NCBI GenBank assembly: GCA_018780265.1
Contig: JADMJV010000017.1
Coordinates: 18,202-82,201 of the forward strand
Source: a bacterium
GTDB lineage: Bacteria > Vulcanimicrobiota > Xenobia > Xenobiales > JADMJV01
Direction: 5' to 3'
Length of the DNA: 64,000 nt
The notes under the pieces are model-generated. The model was given only the letters and a program-made list of their open reading frames with translations, made no database searches and was not told the origin of the DNA. Position numbers and translations under genes: made by a program. Shown here in pieces: positions 32,613 through 40,574 of this stretch (its first letter is position 1; each line of letters starts with the position of its first letter).

Positions 32613-33011
32613 ATGACCCTCGTCCAAGACATCATGACCAAAGATTGCTATTGTATGCGGGCCGAGCAGCCCTTGACCGAAGCGATTCTGCAGATGGATC
32701 AGCGCAGTATTTCCGGGGGTCCGGTCATCGACCCGTCCGGCCTGGTCGTAGGTCACCTGTCGCGTACGGGCATCTCACGCCACCTGGCTCGGATGACCAA
32801 AACGGCCGGCGAATTGTTGGTGGCCGACGTCATGGAGAATTTTGCCTTTCAAGTCTACCCCGACGACAGTGTAAAGTCGCTGCTGGAAACCATGCTGGCC
32901 AGCCGCATTCACCGCATGATCGTCACCGACGAAGAAGGTCGCCCGATTGGTATCGTTACCTCGATGGACCTGATGACCCATCTCTACGACCTGCTGCGAG
33001 CCCAGGACTAA
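32613..33011 (+). CDS. Tandem CBS-domain protein
   Basis: A 132-residue protein composed of two CBS motifs (about 1-58 and 72-130), a Bateman module that usually binds adenine nucleotides. Typical pieces are VQDIMTKDCYCM, ISGGPVIDPSGLVVGHLS, ADVMENFAFQVYPDDSV and HRMIVTDEEGRPIGIVTSMDL. It lies 40 bases after the kinase-like gene in the same direction, so it may be co-expressed as an energy-sensing partner. It overlaps the convergent SDR gene by 4 bases. Confidence 0.9.
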   Translation: MTLVQDIMTKDCYCMRAEQPLTEAILQMDQRSISGGPVIDPSGLVVGHLSRTGISRHLARMTKTAGELLVADVMENFAFQVYPDDSVKSLLETMLASRIHRMIVTDEEGRPIGIVTSMDLMTHLYDLLRAQD

Positions 33012-33640
33012 ACACAGAGGCTCTGGCCGTTGTGCTGCGGGCCCAACCCGAGCAGCAGGTTGGCTGCCTTGCCTACCCACTGATCGGGAGTGGGAAAAAA
33101 CTTGGCCCCGGCCCCCAAGGCCTGTTTCAGCATATCGGTTTGCAGCGTGCCCGGGTCGACAGAAACCGCCGCCATCGTCTTGGGCAGTTCCTGAGCCAGG
33201 GTTTTCACCATCCCTTCCACGGCCCACTTGGACGTGCAATAGGCACTCATACGGGGGGTGGTGGAACGACCATATCCCGAACTGATGCCTACCAGCACTC
33301 CGCGGGCCGGTCCCAACATAGCCGGTATGGCCGCTCGAAACAGGTAAAACATCCCCTTGACATTGACGTCAATGAGCCGGGAGAACTCGGTGGGCTCCAA
33401 CTGCCACAGCGGCCGCGGCGGCACTACCAGAGCGGCGTTGGCAACGACCAGGTCAGGGGGGCCGTGGCGCTCGACAGTGGCGGCCATCCAGGCGCTGACC
33501 TGGGCGAAGTCGGCCGCATCTACCCGCTCGGCTCCGTCCGATGCCGAGGAAAAGCCAAAAACCTGGTGACCCAGTCCGCTCAGGTGCTCGCTCAGGGCTG
33601 CTCCCAGGCCGCGCCGATGACCACTAAGGATGACTCTCAT
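33008..33640 (-). CDS. Short-chain dehydrogenase/reductase
   Basis: A 210-residue classical SDR with NAD(P)-binding SGHRRGLGAAL, the NAALV motif, Asn in IDVNVKGM, catalytic Ser in VGISSGYG and the YCTSK Tyr-Lys pair, followed by SVDPGTLQTDM. The Arg residues in the glycine loop hint at NADPH preference. The substrate is unknown. It is the last gene of a minus-strand operon after the pseudopilin-like and DHH genes; its start overlaps the DHH gene by 17 bases. Confidence 0.9.
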   Translation of the reverse strand: MRVILSGHRRGLGAALSEHLSGLGHQVFGFSSASDGAERVDAADFAQVSAWMAATVERHGPPDLVVANAALVVPPRPLWQLEPTEFSRLIDVNVKGMFYLFRAAIPAMLGPARGVLVGISSGYGRSTTPRMSAYCTSKWAVEGMVKTLAQELPKTMAAVSVDPGTLQTDMLKQALGAGAKFFPTPDQWVGKAANLLLGLGPQHNGQSLCV

Positions 33641-34586
33641 GCTGTGTCTCCAAAAACAACTCCCACTGATCGGGTGAAAGCACTGCGCCTGCAGATCCCG
33701 GATGCCCTTTTACCGTCAGACCCCGTTGCTGGAGGAGCTGAATGGCATGAAGTGGCGCTTTGCTGCGGGCCGATAGCTGCACTACCGGGCGATCGGTGCG
33801 CCGGTTAGCCACCAACACGATATAGGCAGGCAGCTTGGTGCGCCAAATTTGAGCAACAATGGACTGCACCGGACAATCGCTGGCAAACTGAACCACCGCC
33901 AAATTCCCAAAAAACTGTGGGTGGGCGGACCGGGCGTGGTTGAGCCTGCGCCGCACTCGGTCCTGACATTCGCGCAAGTAGACCACGCCAGGGTGGTTGG
34001 AACTCAACAGGGAGTGCGGATCACCATGCTCTAGCAGGGCATCGATGGCCGGTCGACAATCGCCTTCGGCCCGATGGGCGCTGTTGATCAGCGAGGTTAA
34101 CTTACGCATCTTGGGCAGACCCCACTGCTTGAGAGAGCCTTGCAGGAGTGGAAAATCCGCCTTGTCCCCCAAATCACTGAGAGCACCTGCGGCGGCGATC
34201 CAGGCGTGGGGAGATTGTTCACCAAAGTAAAGCCAGTGGGTGAGCAAAGAGGTGCAGGCAGGCGGTTTCCAGTCGTGGGTATTGAGCATTAAGCAGCTCG
34301 GAAGCCGATCGGGAGGGGGATGGTGATCGATCACCACGGTGGGCGAACTCCAGGAAAAACCCTCTTGTGGGCAACTGAGGTCGAGTAGATAGACCACGGC
34401 CGGATCAGACTCAAGCGCAGGAAGCATTTGTCGCGAAGGGGCCACCAGCAAATCGCCCTGAGTGGCCAACTTCCAAAGAGCTGCGGAGCAGAGTCCATCG
34501 GCATCAAAATCGTGGACCGCCAGGGCCGGTCCCGGATGCTCGGCGCCAAACCGCTGCAATTGTTGGCGCCAATGCTCTATGGCCAT
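33624..34586 (-). CDS. DHH-family phosphoesterase (RecJ/nanoRNase-like)
   Basis: A 320-residue DHH/DHHA1-type phosphoesterase. Metal-binding motifs are visible: AVHDFDADGLCSAALW (motif I), YLLDLSC (motif II), the DHH triad in VVIDHHPPP (motif III) and a later GALSDLGDKAD (motif IV). The C-terminal DHHA1-like motif reads GHPGSAGAVL. Relatives cleave single-stranded DNA, short oligoribonucleotides or cyclic dinucleotides; which applies cannot be told. The ATG at 34586 overlaps the end of the pseudopilin-like gene by 10 bases. Confidence 0.87.
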   Translation of the reverse strand: MAIEHWRQQLQRFGAEHPGPALAVHDFDADGLCSAALWKLATQGDLLVAPSRQMLPALESDPAVVYLLDLSCPQEGFSWSSPTVVIDHHPPPDRLPSCLMLNTHDWKPPACTSLLTHWLYFGEQSPHAWIAAAGALSDLGDKADFPLLQGSLKQWGLPKMRKLTSLINSAHRAEGDCRPAIDALLEHGDPHSLLSSNHPGVVYLRECQDRVRRRLNHARSAHPQFFGNLAVVQFASDCPVQSIVAQIWRTKLPAYIVLVANRRTDRPVVQLSARSKAPLHAIQLLQQRGLTVKGHPGSAGAVLSPDQWELFLETQHESHP

Positions 34587-35806
34587 AACTTCTGGAAATC
34601 GCCGGGCGTCAAGGAACCGGCCGCCTTCACTTTCCACAACGAACCCTGTTGGCTGGAAAGGTACAGTTGATTGCCAAAGCGGTCGGTGCTCAGTCCCGAG
34701 GGAGATTCGTTGATCAGAGCGGGCGGCAGGTCGCCCAGCAATTCCCAGGTCTGGCTGCTGTCGATGAAGCGATAGAGGCGGGCCCGATCATGGACAAAGA
34801 CCGCCCAACCCAGCGGATCCATGGCTAATCCCAGCGGCGACCCCATACCCAGTTGAGCAGGCGGTCGGAAGCGTGTGCGATGCCAACTGCCCAAGGTTCC
34901 CGCACTCTCCAATTGTGCAACCGGATAAGCAGCTCGAGCCGCCGGACAGATCAACTTGCGCAGGCATTGGTAATCCTGGTCAGCCACCCAGACCAAAGTC
35001 ATGGCAGGGTCGCAGACAGCCCCTCCGGGCCGCCCCAACGGGGGATTGGTGGGACGAGCGCGGGTCCAACTACCGCCGCGCCAAACCCACACGCCCGCAT
35101 TGGCGGCATCGGCCACGACCAGGTCGGCCCCAAACCAGTCCGAGGCAAGTCCGGTAAAACGAGAAGGCGAGAGCCAGTTGTCGGGCACGGCCACGGGCAA
35201 CGCCAGCGGGCCTCCCCAAGTCGCCGGCGTGGGGAGTTTTTCCAGGAACGGCACAGGTGCCAGACTGTCACCCCCACGCCACAGTAAATTACTGCCGGGC
35301 CGACCGGCCAGGGCGCCCCCCAACCGTGCGTCGCCAACCGGACCCAGGTTGGTGGCGGTGTTGGTCTGATCGTCCCAGCTCATGAGGTCGGCTCCGTGAA
35401 TCCAGGTGACCTTGTGAATAAATGCATCGCTGGCGACACCGCTAAAGCGTGCCGGATTTGGCATCAGACAATAGCTGCGAGCGAGGGCCCCGCTGGGCGC
35501 CCTCGCCTCCACCGAAACCAGAGATAAGCCGACCTCGTAGGGACTGACACTCAATGTGGTGGTAAACCCCTGGCACGGGTCCCGTTCCTGACGCACTCCC
35601 GACACCAACTCGGTGGGCGCTACCGTGCGCGCTTCTTCCAGCCGACGCTGGGCCAGCACAGTTGCCCGCGAGTAGTCGAGAGCGCGCCGCGCGTGGCGCT
35701 GACCCGAAGCGAAAAGGGACATCAAGTAAAGTGCAACCAGCAGCAAAAGCAGCAGCGAGACTTGAACTTCCAGCAAAGACAGGCCGCTGACCCCACGCGA
35801 TCTCAT
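34577..35806 (-). CDS. Pseudopilin-like protein with a beta-propeller-like C-terminal region
   Basis: A 409-residue exported protein. The first residues form a type IV prepilin signal: a short basic leader ending GVSG, then LSLLEVQVSLLLLLLVALYL with the conserved Glu five residues after the cleavage Gly. Residues about 30-110 resemble a minor pilin/PilV stalk. From about 130 onward the sequence changes to repeated short beta units with W, D and G (for example FTGLASDWFGADLVVADAANA and LAMDPLGWAVFVHD, both written in part), as in NHL-like or WD-like propellers, ending TDRFGNQLYLSSQ. The two-part design is unusual. It heads the operon with the DHH and SDR genes. Confidence 0.68.
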   Translation of the reverse strand: MRSRGVSGLSLLEVQVSLLLLLLVALYLMSLFASGQRHARRALDYSRATVLAQRRLEEARTVAPTELVSGVRQERDPCQGFTTTLSVSPYEVGLSLVSVEARAPSGALARSYCLMPNPARFSGVASDAFIHKVTWIHGADLMSWDDQTNTATNLGPVGDARLGGALAGRPGSNLLWRGGDSLAPVPFLEKLPTPATWGGPLALPVAVPDNWLSPSRFTGLASDWFGADLVVADAANAGVWVWRGGSWTRARPTNPPLGRPGGAVCDPAMTLVWVADQDYQCLRKLICPAARAAYPVAQLESAGTLGSWHRTRFRPPAQLGMGSPLGLAMDPLGWAVFVHDRARLYRFIDSSQTWELLGDLPPALINESPSGLSTDRFGNQLYLSSQQGSLWKVKAAGSLTPGDFQKLWP

Positions 35807-36129
35807 GGGAGAGTGGTTGCAGCGCCCCCCGGGGAAATCCTTTTCTCAAGTTGACATGAAGGGCATATGGGAATCATTGTTGAAACACTCTCAATAACAA
35901 GGATTAACCAGTCACCTGCCGAATTCCGTCTCCGTTGGAGGTAGTCCCCTTTGTTTCACTCCCTTGAACGACAAAGCCACCCGGTCCCACAACGTTACTC
36001 CACGAACGAAAAAAAGCTTACCATCAGCCTGGTCGAGGCCCATGATTGGATGGGACCCGAAAGTCGGTCTGATTCGAGTCAGGCTCCATCCGAGTTGGAA
36101 GCGACTGGCTCAAACCTCAGCGTTCGCGC
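35807..36129. other. Intergenic stretch without a recognisable gene
   Basis: These 323 bases lie between the start of the pseudopilin-like gene and the 3' end of the response regulator. Two plus-strand frames of 60 and 72 codons occur but lack ribosome sites, start with weak codons and encode no recognisable motif. A TTGACA-like box occurs near 35855 without a good -10. It presumably holds the promoter of the pseudopilin operon on the minus strand. Confidence 0.5.
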
Positions 36130-36846
36130 CTAGGCTACGCGCGGTAAACACAACCGATAGCCCACTCCTGGCTCGGTCTTGATGTAGTTGCGTTTTCCGT
36201 CCGGTGAATTCAGTTTCCGCCGTAAATTGCAGACATTGACGCGCAAAACGTGGGAATCCTCCAGGTAGCCTTCGCCCCACACCTCCTTCAGGAGTTGCCT
36301 ATGGGTCAGAACCCGCTCTTGATTGCGCATAAATGCCAACAACAGAGAAAACTCATTGGGGGTCAGGGAGACCTCGCGCCCGGCCAGCGAAACCAGGCGC
36401 CGTTCCATATCCAATTCCAGATCGCCACAAGTAAGCAATGTAGGCGCGTGAAGCGACTTGCTGCGCCGCAATGCAGCTCGAACCCGGGCCAGCAACTCAT
36501 CGACCGAGAAGGGCTTGGTGAGATAGTCGTCGGCCCCCAGGTCAAGGGCTTCGATCTTGGTCGATTCCGCCCCCTGAACCGACAAAACAATCACCGGGGT
36601 GGAGTGCTCCTGACGCAGGCGTCGCAGCAATTCGATGCCACTTCCGTCGGGCAAGCCCAAATCGAGCAAGAGCAGGTCGGGCACATGGCGACTCAAATGC
36701 CGGACCGCCTCCTGGCACGTTTCCGCCTCGCTGACGTCGTAGTTGTGAGCAGACAAGGAGACTTTCAACAAGTGACGGATTGGCCAATCATCCTCCACTA
36801 CCAGGACGTTCGCACCACGACTGCGTTCTTGGGTCATCAAGTTCAT
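36130..36846 (-). CDS. OmpR/PhoB-family response regulator (KdpE-like layout)
   Basis: A 238-residue regulator. The N-terminal receiver has VLVVEDD, phosphoacceptor Asp in LLLLDLGLP, the Thr/Ser switch in VIVLSVQ and Lys in YLTKPF. The C-terminal winged helix shows LTPNEFSLLLAFMRNQERVLTHRQLLKEVWG and HVLRVNVCNLRRKL, given here in pieces, and ends in GVGYRL. It would bind DNA on phosphorylation. No canonical histidine kinase gene lies beside it. It is divergent from the small Gly-rich gene at 36915. Confidence 0.94.
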   Translation of the reverse strand: MNLMTQERSRGANVLVVEDDWPIRHLLKVSLSAHNYDVSEAETCQEAVRHLSRHVPDLLLLDLGLPDGSGIELLRRLRQEHSTPVIVLSVQGAESTKIEALDLGADDYLTKPFSVDELLARVRAALRRSKSLHAPTLLTCGDLELDMERRLVSLAGREVSLTPNEFSLLLAFMRNQERVLTHRQLLKEVWGEGYLEDSHVLRVNVCNLRRKLNSPDGKRNYIKTEPGVGYRLCLPRVA

Positions 36847-36914
36847 TTCGCCACCCTTCTACCACACCCCCCGAGATTTTCTCAAGGATCCTGGAGGACA
36901 CAAGTAGAATCCCC

Positions 36915-37223
36915 ATGGCTATGGAAATTTCGCGACTCCCCTCCACTGCTCCCGCACAGCCTCAACAAAAGGCTCCACAGTCCCCTCAACCCGACCCGCC
37001 CAAAGACCAATTTCAGCCTACGCCACCGGATGCTCCCAAGCCCAAAGTCGGAGCCAGGGTGTTTGCCACCGTGTCCGTGACTGGCTCAGCAGGGATGTTT
37101 ATCGGCGCCAAATTGGGTGCCAGCTGGGGTAATCCGGCACTGGGATTCCTGGTCGGCACTCTGGTCGGCGGCGGGGTAGGTCTGGCACTGGCCAACTTCG
37201 CTTACTCGGACCCCAAGTCATAG
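36915..37223 (+). CDS. Small Gly-rich membrane protein (third member of the DPPK family)
   Basis: A 102-residue protein. A Pro/Gln-rich polar half (1-55) containing QPDPPKDQ is followed by one block of G-x3-G type hydrophobic sequence (about 58-98), including GMFIGAKLGASWG and LVGTLVGGGVGLAL. It resembles one repeat unit of the two larger proteins at 5645-7095 and shares their P-D-P-K-type motif just before the membrane region. There are two possible starts, ATG 36915 and ATG 36921; GGAGG lies 17 bases upstream of the first. Function unknown. Confidence 0.7.
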   Translation: MAMEISRLPSTAPAQPQQKAPQSPQPDPPKDQFQPTPPDAPKPKVGARVFATVSVTGSAGMFIGAKLGASWGNPALGFLVGTLVGGGVGLALANFAYSDPKS

Positions 37224-37252
37224 TAGCGAATCAGGCCAGCCTGTGCGAACTG

Positions 37253-37924
37253 GTGCTGGTTCGTCACGCACAGCCAGATTGGGAGCCTCTGGGCCGGGCT
37301 TGCGATGACCCGCTGCTGACGGCCTATGGCCACCAGCAGGCTGAAGCTCTGGCCCAATGGCTGGCCCCGCAGAGTTTTGACGGATTTTTCGTCAGTCCCA
37401 CCCGGCGCACTCTGCAAACCAGCCAACCCGTGTCCCAATTCTGGAATCGGCAGGCGACCGTTTTGCCCTGGTTGGAAGAAATTCGTACCCCACACCTGGA
37501 TGGCACACCCGAAGACGAAGTCAAAGCCTTCATCGCTTCGGCCCGCAACCGCCCTTTACAGGATTGGTGGACCGGCCTTCCCGGGGGAGAATCTTTTCAC
37601 GATTTCCACCAGCGAGTGACCTCCGGCCTGGATGCTTTTCTCAGCGAAGTGGTGCAAGGCGTTCGCCACAACGAACTCTGGCAATTCCCATCGCAACCGC
37701 GCAGACACCTGCTGGTGGCCCACCTGGGCACTATCTCTGTACTGCTCTCCCATTTGCTGCAAATTCCCCCGGTGCCCTGGGAATGGGAGCGATTTCCCTT
37801 GAGTTGGGCAGGGACATGCGTGGTCCGCACTAATCCTGTGGCCGACGGACATATTTGGGCGTTGCAGCATTTTAATCAGGTCCATCATCTGGAGCATCTG
37901 GCATGGACATCGGCACCTTCCTAA
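37253..37924 (+). CDS. Histidine phosphatase superfamily protein (phosphoglycerate mutase-like)
   Basis: A 223-residue branch-1 histidine phosphatase. It has the phosphoacceptor motif LVRHAQPDWE, LTAYGHQQAEALA, SPTRRTLQT, the acidic LPGGESFHDFHQRV and the second catalytic His in LLVAHLGTISVLL. A GTG start at 37253 leaves a very short first strand; the frame is open further upstream but has no ATG, GTG or TTG near the TGCGAACTG codons, so the true start is uncertain. It overlaps the FUN14 gene by 22 bases. Substrate unknown. Confidence 0.87.
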   Translation: MLVRHAQPDWEPLGRACDDPLLTAYGHQQAEALAQWLAPQSFDGFFVSPTRRTLQTSQPVSQFWNRQATVLPWLEEIRTPHLDGTPEDEVKAFIASARNRPLQDWWTGLPGGESFHDFHQRVTSGLDAFLSEVVQGVRHNELWQFPSQPRRHLLVAHLGTISVLLSHLLQIPPVPWEWERFPLSWAGTCVVRTNPVADGHIWALQHFNQVHHLEHLAWTSAPS

Positions 37925-38214
37925 GTCAGGCCACCCTGGCTCAACTGGGTGGTGGAACCCTGGCGGGTATTGCCGTGGGCTACGCCGCCAAACGGGCAGC
38001 CAAAATCGCTCTGCTCATGGTTGGATTGATTCTGATTGGCCTCTACCTGTTAGCCCAGCACGGCCTGGTGACGGTGCACTGGCAGGCGGTCAGTCAAGAA
38101 CTGGAGCAGGGAAGCCGGGGCGCGGGTCAGTGGCTGTCGACCATGATCAAAGAACTCAGCCCCAGTTTGGTGGGCCTGGCCGGAGGATTTGTGATCGGCC
38201 TGAAAATCCGCTAG
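37903..38214 (+). CDS. FUN14-family small membrane protein
   Basis: A 103-residue membrane protein with three hydrophobic segments. The pattern GGGTLAGIAVGYAAKRAAKI, then LMVGLILIGLYLLAQHGLVTVHW and a C-terminal LSPSLVGLAGGFVIGLKI matches the FUN14 family (FUNDC1 relatives, also in bacteria and archaea), whose bacterial role is unknown. It overlaps the upstream phosphatase by 22 bases and the convergent nuclease-like gene by 4 bases. Confidence 0.8.
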   Translation: MDIGTFLSQATLAQLGGGTLAGIAVGYAAKRAAKIALLMVGLILIGLYLLAQHGLVTVHWQAVSQELEQGSRGAGQWLSTMIKELSPSLVGLAGGFVIGLKIR

Positions 38215-39032
38215 CCGGGTCGTTCCGGCAACTCGAAGTCAGCGCTCAGCAAATAATGGTCTGAAGCCAGATCGGTATGGCGGCCCTGAGAATGGACCTG
38301 GCTCCCTTGAAACCGGGCCGACTGCTGATCCGGAAAGAGAATGTGGTCAAATTGGTGGCCCCGCTCCTGACCCGGCACCAGCCAGGTCAACTGGTCCTCC
38401 CGCTGCTTACCCTCCAGGCTATCCTTGAGTTGAGGTCCACGCCCATCGCCTTTCGCCAACATCTGCACCGACTTGTTATAGGTGTTGTCGTTCATATCGC
38501 CGCTGACCACGAAGAGTCGCTTGGGAAATGGGGCCATATCCTTGAGCACAATGCTACGCGCCGCCCGAGCTTCATCGATGCGCTGGTATTCCGTGGAAGA
38601 CTCGCCCAGGCGCGCCTTGCCGTGGGTGTTGTAGATGGTGACCGTCTGGTCGTTGACCTGGATGTCGGTGCGCAAAAAATCACGGGTAAAATGGGTGTTA
38701 CCCCGGCCGTCCCCTCGGGGAATCTGGTCGGCCCGGTGGGTGACCACCTGGCTGATGGGATACTTGGAAATTACCGCCAGACTGAGGCCGCTGCGATCGT
38801 TGCCGGGCACGAAAGCAACGTGACCGTAGGCTCCGTCCAGGCGTTGCTCCACAAATTGCTCCAGCAGTTTCTTACTGCCCACCTCCTGCAAGGCGACAAT
38901 GTCGCAGTCGGCCTCCTTGAGGGTCTGGGCCAGGGCTTTTAGCTCGGCGAGGCTCTTGGGCTGGCGGATGCCCGCGCCCTGACCCGGGGCGATGAAATCC
39001 TTGACGTTGTAGGAGCCCACACGAATTCGCAC
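38211..39032 (-). CDS. Endonuclease/exonuclease/phosphatase family protein
   Basis: A 273-residue EEP-fold protein. Conserved elements are SYNVKDF (Asn), IVALQEVGSKK (metal-binding Glu), YNTHGKAR, SGDMNDN (Asp/Asn), FDHILF and the closing SDHYLLSADF (Asp-His). No signal peptide is seen, so it probably acts in the cytoplasm on DNA, lipid phosphates or small phosphoesters. It lies 25 bases downstream of the superoxide dismutase gene and is likely co-transcribed with it. Confidence 0.88.
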   Translation of the reverse strand: MRIRVGSYNVKDFIAPGQGAGIRQPKSLAELKALAQTLKEADCDIVALQEVGSKKLLEQFVEQRLDGAYGHVAFVPGNDRSGLSLAVISKYPISQVVTHRADQIPRGDGRGNTHFTRDFLRTDIQVNDQTVTIYNTHGKARLGESSTEYQRIDEARAARSIVLKDMAPFPKRLFVVSGDMNDNTYNKSVQMLAKGDGRGPQLKDSLEGKQREDQLTWLVPGQERGHQFDHILFPDQQSARFQGSQVHSQGRHTDLASDHYLLSADFELPERPG

Positions 39033-39057
39033 CTGGCTAAATTCGGTCCCGGGCCGG

Positions 39058-39771
39058 CTAATCCTGGGCGGCCCGGAAGCGGCTGGCCACCTCTTCCCAT
39101 TGAATCACCTTCCAAAAGGCATCCACATAGTCTTTGCGGAGGTTCTGATACTTGAGGTAGTAGGCGTGCTCCCAGACATCCAGGCCCAACAGAGGAATTT
39201 CTCCATCGGCCACAGGGCAGTCTTGATTGGCTGTGGAGCGCACCACCAGCGCCCCCCCCTTGTCGACCACCAGCCAGGCCCACCCGCTACCAAAGCGAGA
39301 CATGGCTGCGTCACTAAATCGCTGCTGAAATGCTTGCCACGAGCCAAACGCGTCCTCAATGGCTCCCTTCAAGTCGCCGGGCGGTTTGGCGTTGCCGGGT
39401 GGCCCTATGACCTTCCAAAAAAAGCTATGGTTCCAATGGCCGCCCGCCATGTTGCGCACGGAAATCTGCAAAGAAACGGGCAAGTCCGGGATGGCCTTCA
39501 ACAACTGATCCAGCGTCCAATTGCTCCAGCGACCGGGGTTTTTGGCCAGAGCCTCATTGAGGCCTTTGACATAGGCGGCATGATGCTTGTCGTGATGAAT
39601 CTGCATGGTGGTGGCATCGATCACCGGTTCCAACGCGTGGAACGCATAGCCCAGGTCGGGCACCGCAAAAGCGGGGGCTGCGGCGGCTTCGGCCAGCGAG
39701 GGCAAAATGCTGGCCAGGCCCAAGGCCGCCAGCGCCTGTAGAAAACTTCGACGTCGAATGTGACAGTGCAT
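39058..39771 (-). CDS. Tat-exported Fe/Mn superoxide dismutase
   Basis: A 237-residue protein. The N-terminus has a twin-arginine signal (IRRRSFLQALAALGLA, with an Ala-rich cleavage region around residues 28-34) ahead of a full SodA/SodB domain. Metal ligands are visible: the first His in IHHDKHH, the second in GHWNHSFFW, and Asp and His in LDVWEHAYYLKY. The ATG at 39771 has a perfect AGGAGG 7 bases upstream; the longer frame to 39849 is rejected. Tat export means it folds with its metal before crossing, giving extracytoplasmic superoxide defence. It is upstream of the EEP gene in the same operon. Confidence 0.92.
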   Translation of the reverse strand: MHCHIRRRSFLQALAALGLASILPSLAEAAAAPAFAVPDLGYAFHALEPVIDATTMQIHHDKHHAAYVKGLNEALAKNPGRWSNWTLDQLLKAIPDLPVSLQISVRNMAGGHWNHSFFWKVIGPPGNAKPPGDLKGAIEDAFGSWQAFQQRFSDAAMSRFGSGWAWLVVDKGGALVVRSTANQDCPVADGEIPLLGLDVWEHAYYLKYQNLRKDYVDAFWKVIQWEEVASRFRAAQD

Positions 39772-39908
39772 GCAAATGCCTCCTGCCTCCGGGTTGTACC
39801 AAACCGGCTGAGCCTCCTTTAAGGGCCCGTCCCGGAATAAGTTGGTCACTCCGGTCGTCGAGGCGCCCCCAAGGAAGGCCGCCCGCTGCCAGTCGCGAAT
39901 CCTGCCGG

Positions 39909-40574
39909 GTGGAGTGGTTTGGCCTCAGTCATCTTTTGGGTCTGGCAGGGATCTGCCTCAGTTGCCTGCTGGTGGCTCGCCTGGGGCGAAGCAACTCCAT
40001 TTGGTGCGCTCGTCTCGACCGTTTTCTGCGGGCCAATCTTCTCACCTATATCGCAATCGCCTACGCCTGGCGCTGGTCATCGCTTTCTTTGGCCACCTGC
40101 CTGCCTCTACACCTGTGTGACTTTATCCTGATCGGGGCAGTCTATGCCGTTTCGGGAAATCGCAGCCAACGGGTCTTTGAATGCCTCTATCTGTGGTCGT
40201 GGACCGGCAGCGTCTGGGCACTGATCACGCCTGATCTGAGTCACGATTTCCCCCACTATCGGTACTTTGAATTCTTCTGGGGTCACGGATTGATATTCGT
40301 GGTGCTGGCCCATCTGGAGAGCGGTCAGGGCTACCGTCTCCTCGCCGGTTCTTGGAAAGGGGCGACCTGGGGCCTGCTGCTTTGGACCCTGCTGGTGGGC
40401 GCGCTTGACGTAACCTTTGGCTGGAACTACGGATACCTGCTCTATAAGCCTCCGGCCGGTTCTCCCCTTGACTATTTCGGCCCCTGGCCCATCTACATCC
40501 TGGTAGCCAACCTGGCGTCCGTGCTCTTTTTCCGTCTGATCTGCCGACTGCGCACCACTCCGGCTCAACCCTGA
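39909..40574 (+). CDS. YwaF/TIGR02206-like integral membrane protein
   Basis: A 221-residue protein with about six or seven hydrophobic helices. It carries the family pattern of a central LPLHLCDF motif, ALITPDLSHDFPHYRYFEFFWGHGLI (in part) and the C-terminal NYGYLLYKPP.....LDYFGPWPIYI. The family is widespread with no established function. The start is GTG at 39909 (MEWFGLSHL). Its end overlaps the convergent kinase gene by 10 bases. Confidence 0.85.
   Translation: MEWFGLSHLLGLAGICLSCLLVARLGRSNSIWCARLDRFLRANLLTYIAIAYAWRWSSLSLATCLPLHLCDFILIGAVYAVSGNRSQRVFECLYLWSWTGSVWALITPDLSHDFPHYRYFEFFWGHGLIFVVLAHLESGQGYRLLAGSWKGATWGLLLWTLLVGALDVTFGWNYGYLLYKPPAGSPLDYFGPWPIYILVANLASVLFFRLICRLRTTPAQP

Noticed and set aside
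32645..33808. A 387-codon plus-strand frame covering the CBS and SDR genes
   Set aside because: It is out of frame with the CBS gene and antisense to the SDR gene, both of which have full family motifs.
35951..36133. 60-codon and 72-codon frames in the 35.8-36.1 kb gap
   Set aside because: Weak start codons, no ribosome site, no motif, and low similarity to the composition of neighbouring genes.
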